Source: Staphylococcus sp. MI 10-1553 | GTDB lineage: Bacteria; Bacillota; Bacilli; Staphylococcales; Staphylococcaceae | Direction of reading: 5' to 3' | Length of the DNA: 64,000 bases | NCBI RefSeq assembly: GCF_010365305.1 | Contig: NZ_CP048279.1 | Span: 496,001-560,000, forward strand | Part shown: positions 63,789 to 64,000 of the stretch, in pieces | Position numbering within the stretch: the first letter of the stretch is position 1 | Layout: the number at the start of each line of letters is the position of its first letter | Notes under the pieces: model-generated | Database searches by the model: none | What the model saw: only the letters and a program-made list of their open reading frames with translations | What the model was told of the DNA's origin: nothing | Position numbers and translations under genes: made by a program

Positions 63789-64000
63789 ATGGCACACAAT
63801 CAAAATTTTGAAACCATACTTACAGGCCGTCGTTCTGTAAAGTTATTTGATACAGAAGTAAAAATTCCACGTGAAGAAATGAATGAAATGATTAGAAAGG
63901 CAACATTAGCGCCTTCATCTATTAATATGCAACCATGGCGCTTTGTCGTTGTTGATACTGAAGAAGGTAAAGATACATTACGTCCACTTGTACAATTCAA
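63789..64000 (+). CDS. Nitroreductase family protein (3' part outside window)
   Basis: The first 70 residues ([21 protein letters not shown], then [22 protein letters not shown]) show the FMN-binding Arg pair and the SxxNxQPW signature of nitroreductases. GAGGAAAGGTGACTTTT precedes the ATG. The divergent MarR gene 141 bases away is its probable regulator. The gene runs off the window. Confidence 0.88.
   Translation, partial: MAHNQNFETILTGRRSVKLFDTEVKIPREEMNEMIRKATLAPSSINMQPWRFVVVDTEEGKDTLRPLVQF

Noticed and set aside
1..64000. CRISPR arrays, tRNA and rRNA genes
   Set aside because: No regularly spaced direct repeats, no tRNA-like cloverleaf with TTC-x-A arm and no rRNA sequence noticed on reading both strands.

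Overview
The window is a low-GC Firmicute chromosome segment that reads as Staphylococcus. The evidence is a staphylococcal-type nickel importer (nikABCDE), a CidR-CidA-CidB locus, wall-teichoic-acid-type CDP-glycerol polymerases, ureABC with the threonine flap variant reported for Staphylococcus xylosus urease, strong AGGAGG-like ribosome sites, and a staphylococcal palindromic intergenic repeat. I cannot fix the species from sequence alone; sugar, urease and Tct transport genes would suit an animal-associated species.

Layout. 1-4.7 kb: 5' part of a secreted cell-wall hydrolase and a large YhgE/Pip membrane protein. 4.7-5.9 kb: repeat-rich spacer with a small Gly/Ala/Cys-rich bacteriocin-like gene. 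5.9-12.4 kb: methyltransferase, queH, nikABCDE. 12.5-18.6 kb: three surface-polymer genes. 18.6-26.4 kb: tctCBA tricarboxylate-type importer, then an AraC regulator, alpha-galactosidase and GPH sugar carrier with a CcpA (cre) site. 26.5-33.5 kb: a probable type I toxin, nitroreductase, fructosamine-kinase-like gene, YIP1 membrane protein plus a decayed paralogue, and a MacA/MacB-type ABC exporter. 33.5-36.5 kb: IS200/IS605 element (tnpA-tnpB) and a CDF metal exporter. 36.7-40.4 kb: urea channel and ureABC, closed by a terminator with no ureEFGD following. 40.6-42.1 kb: a Zur box followed by dcd and a COG0523 GTPase. 43.0-49.1 kb: ferredoxin, an unrecognised 561-residue protein, two ATP-grasp ligases, a small membrane protein and a convergent MFS exporter, together a candidate natural-product operon. 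49.3-51.4 kb: cidR, cidA broken by an amber codon, cidB. 51.4-61.6 kb: AT-rich accessory island with a second IS200/IS605 copy, a truncated Y-family polymerase, a radical-SAM peptide (RiPP) locus split by an IS21-family element, an exporter and defence-gene debris. 61.7-64 kb: small membrane protein, hypothetical protein, MarR regulator and a nitroreductase running off the window.

Most notable: (1) a RiPP locus whose 29-residue precursor is intact but whose radical-SAM/SPASM maturase is interrupted by IS21, with an in-frame reconstruction possible; (2) a Zur-box operon pairing dCTP deaminase with a G3E metallochaperone, suggesting a zinc-sparing route to dUTP/dTTP; (3) the ferredoxin/ATP-grasp operon; (4) a ureABC unit lacking its accessory genes.
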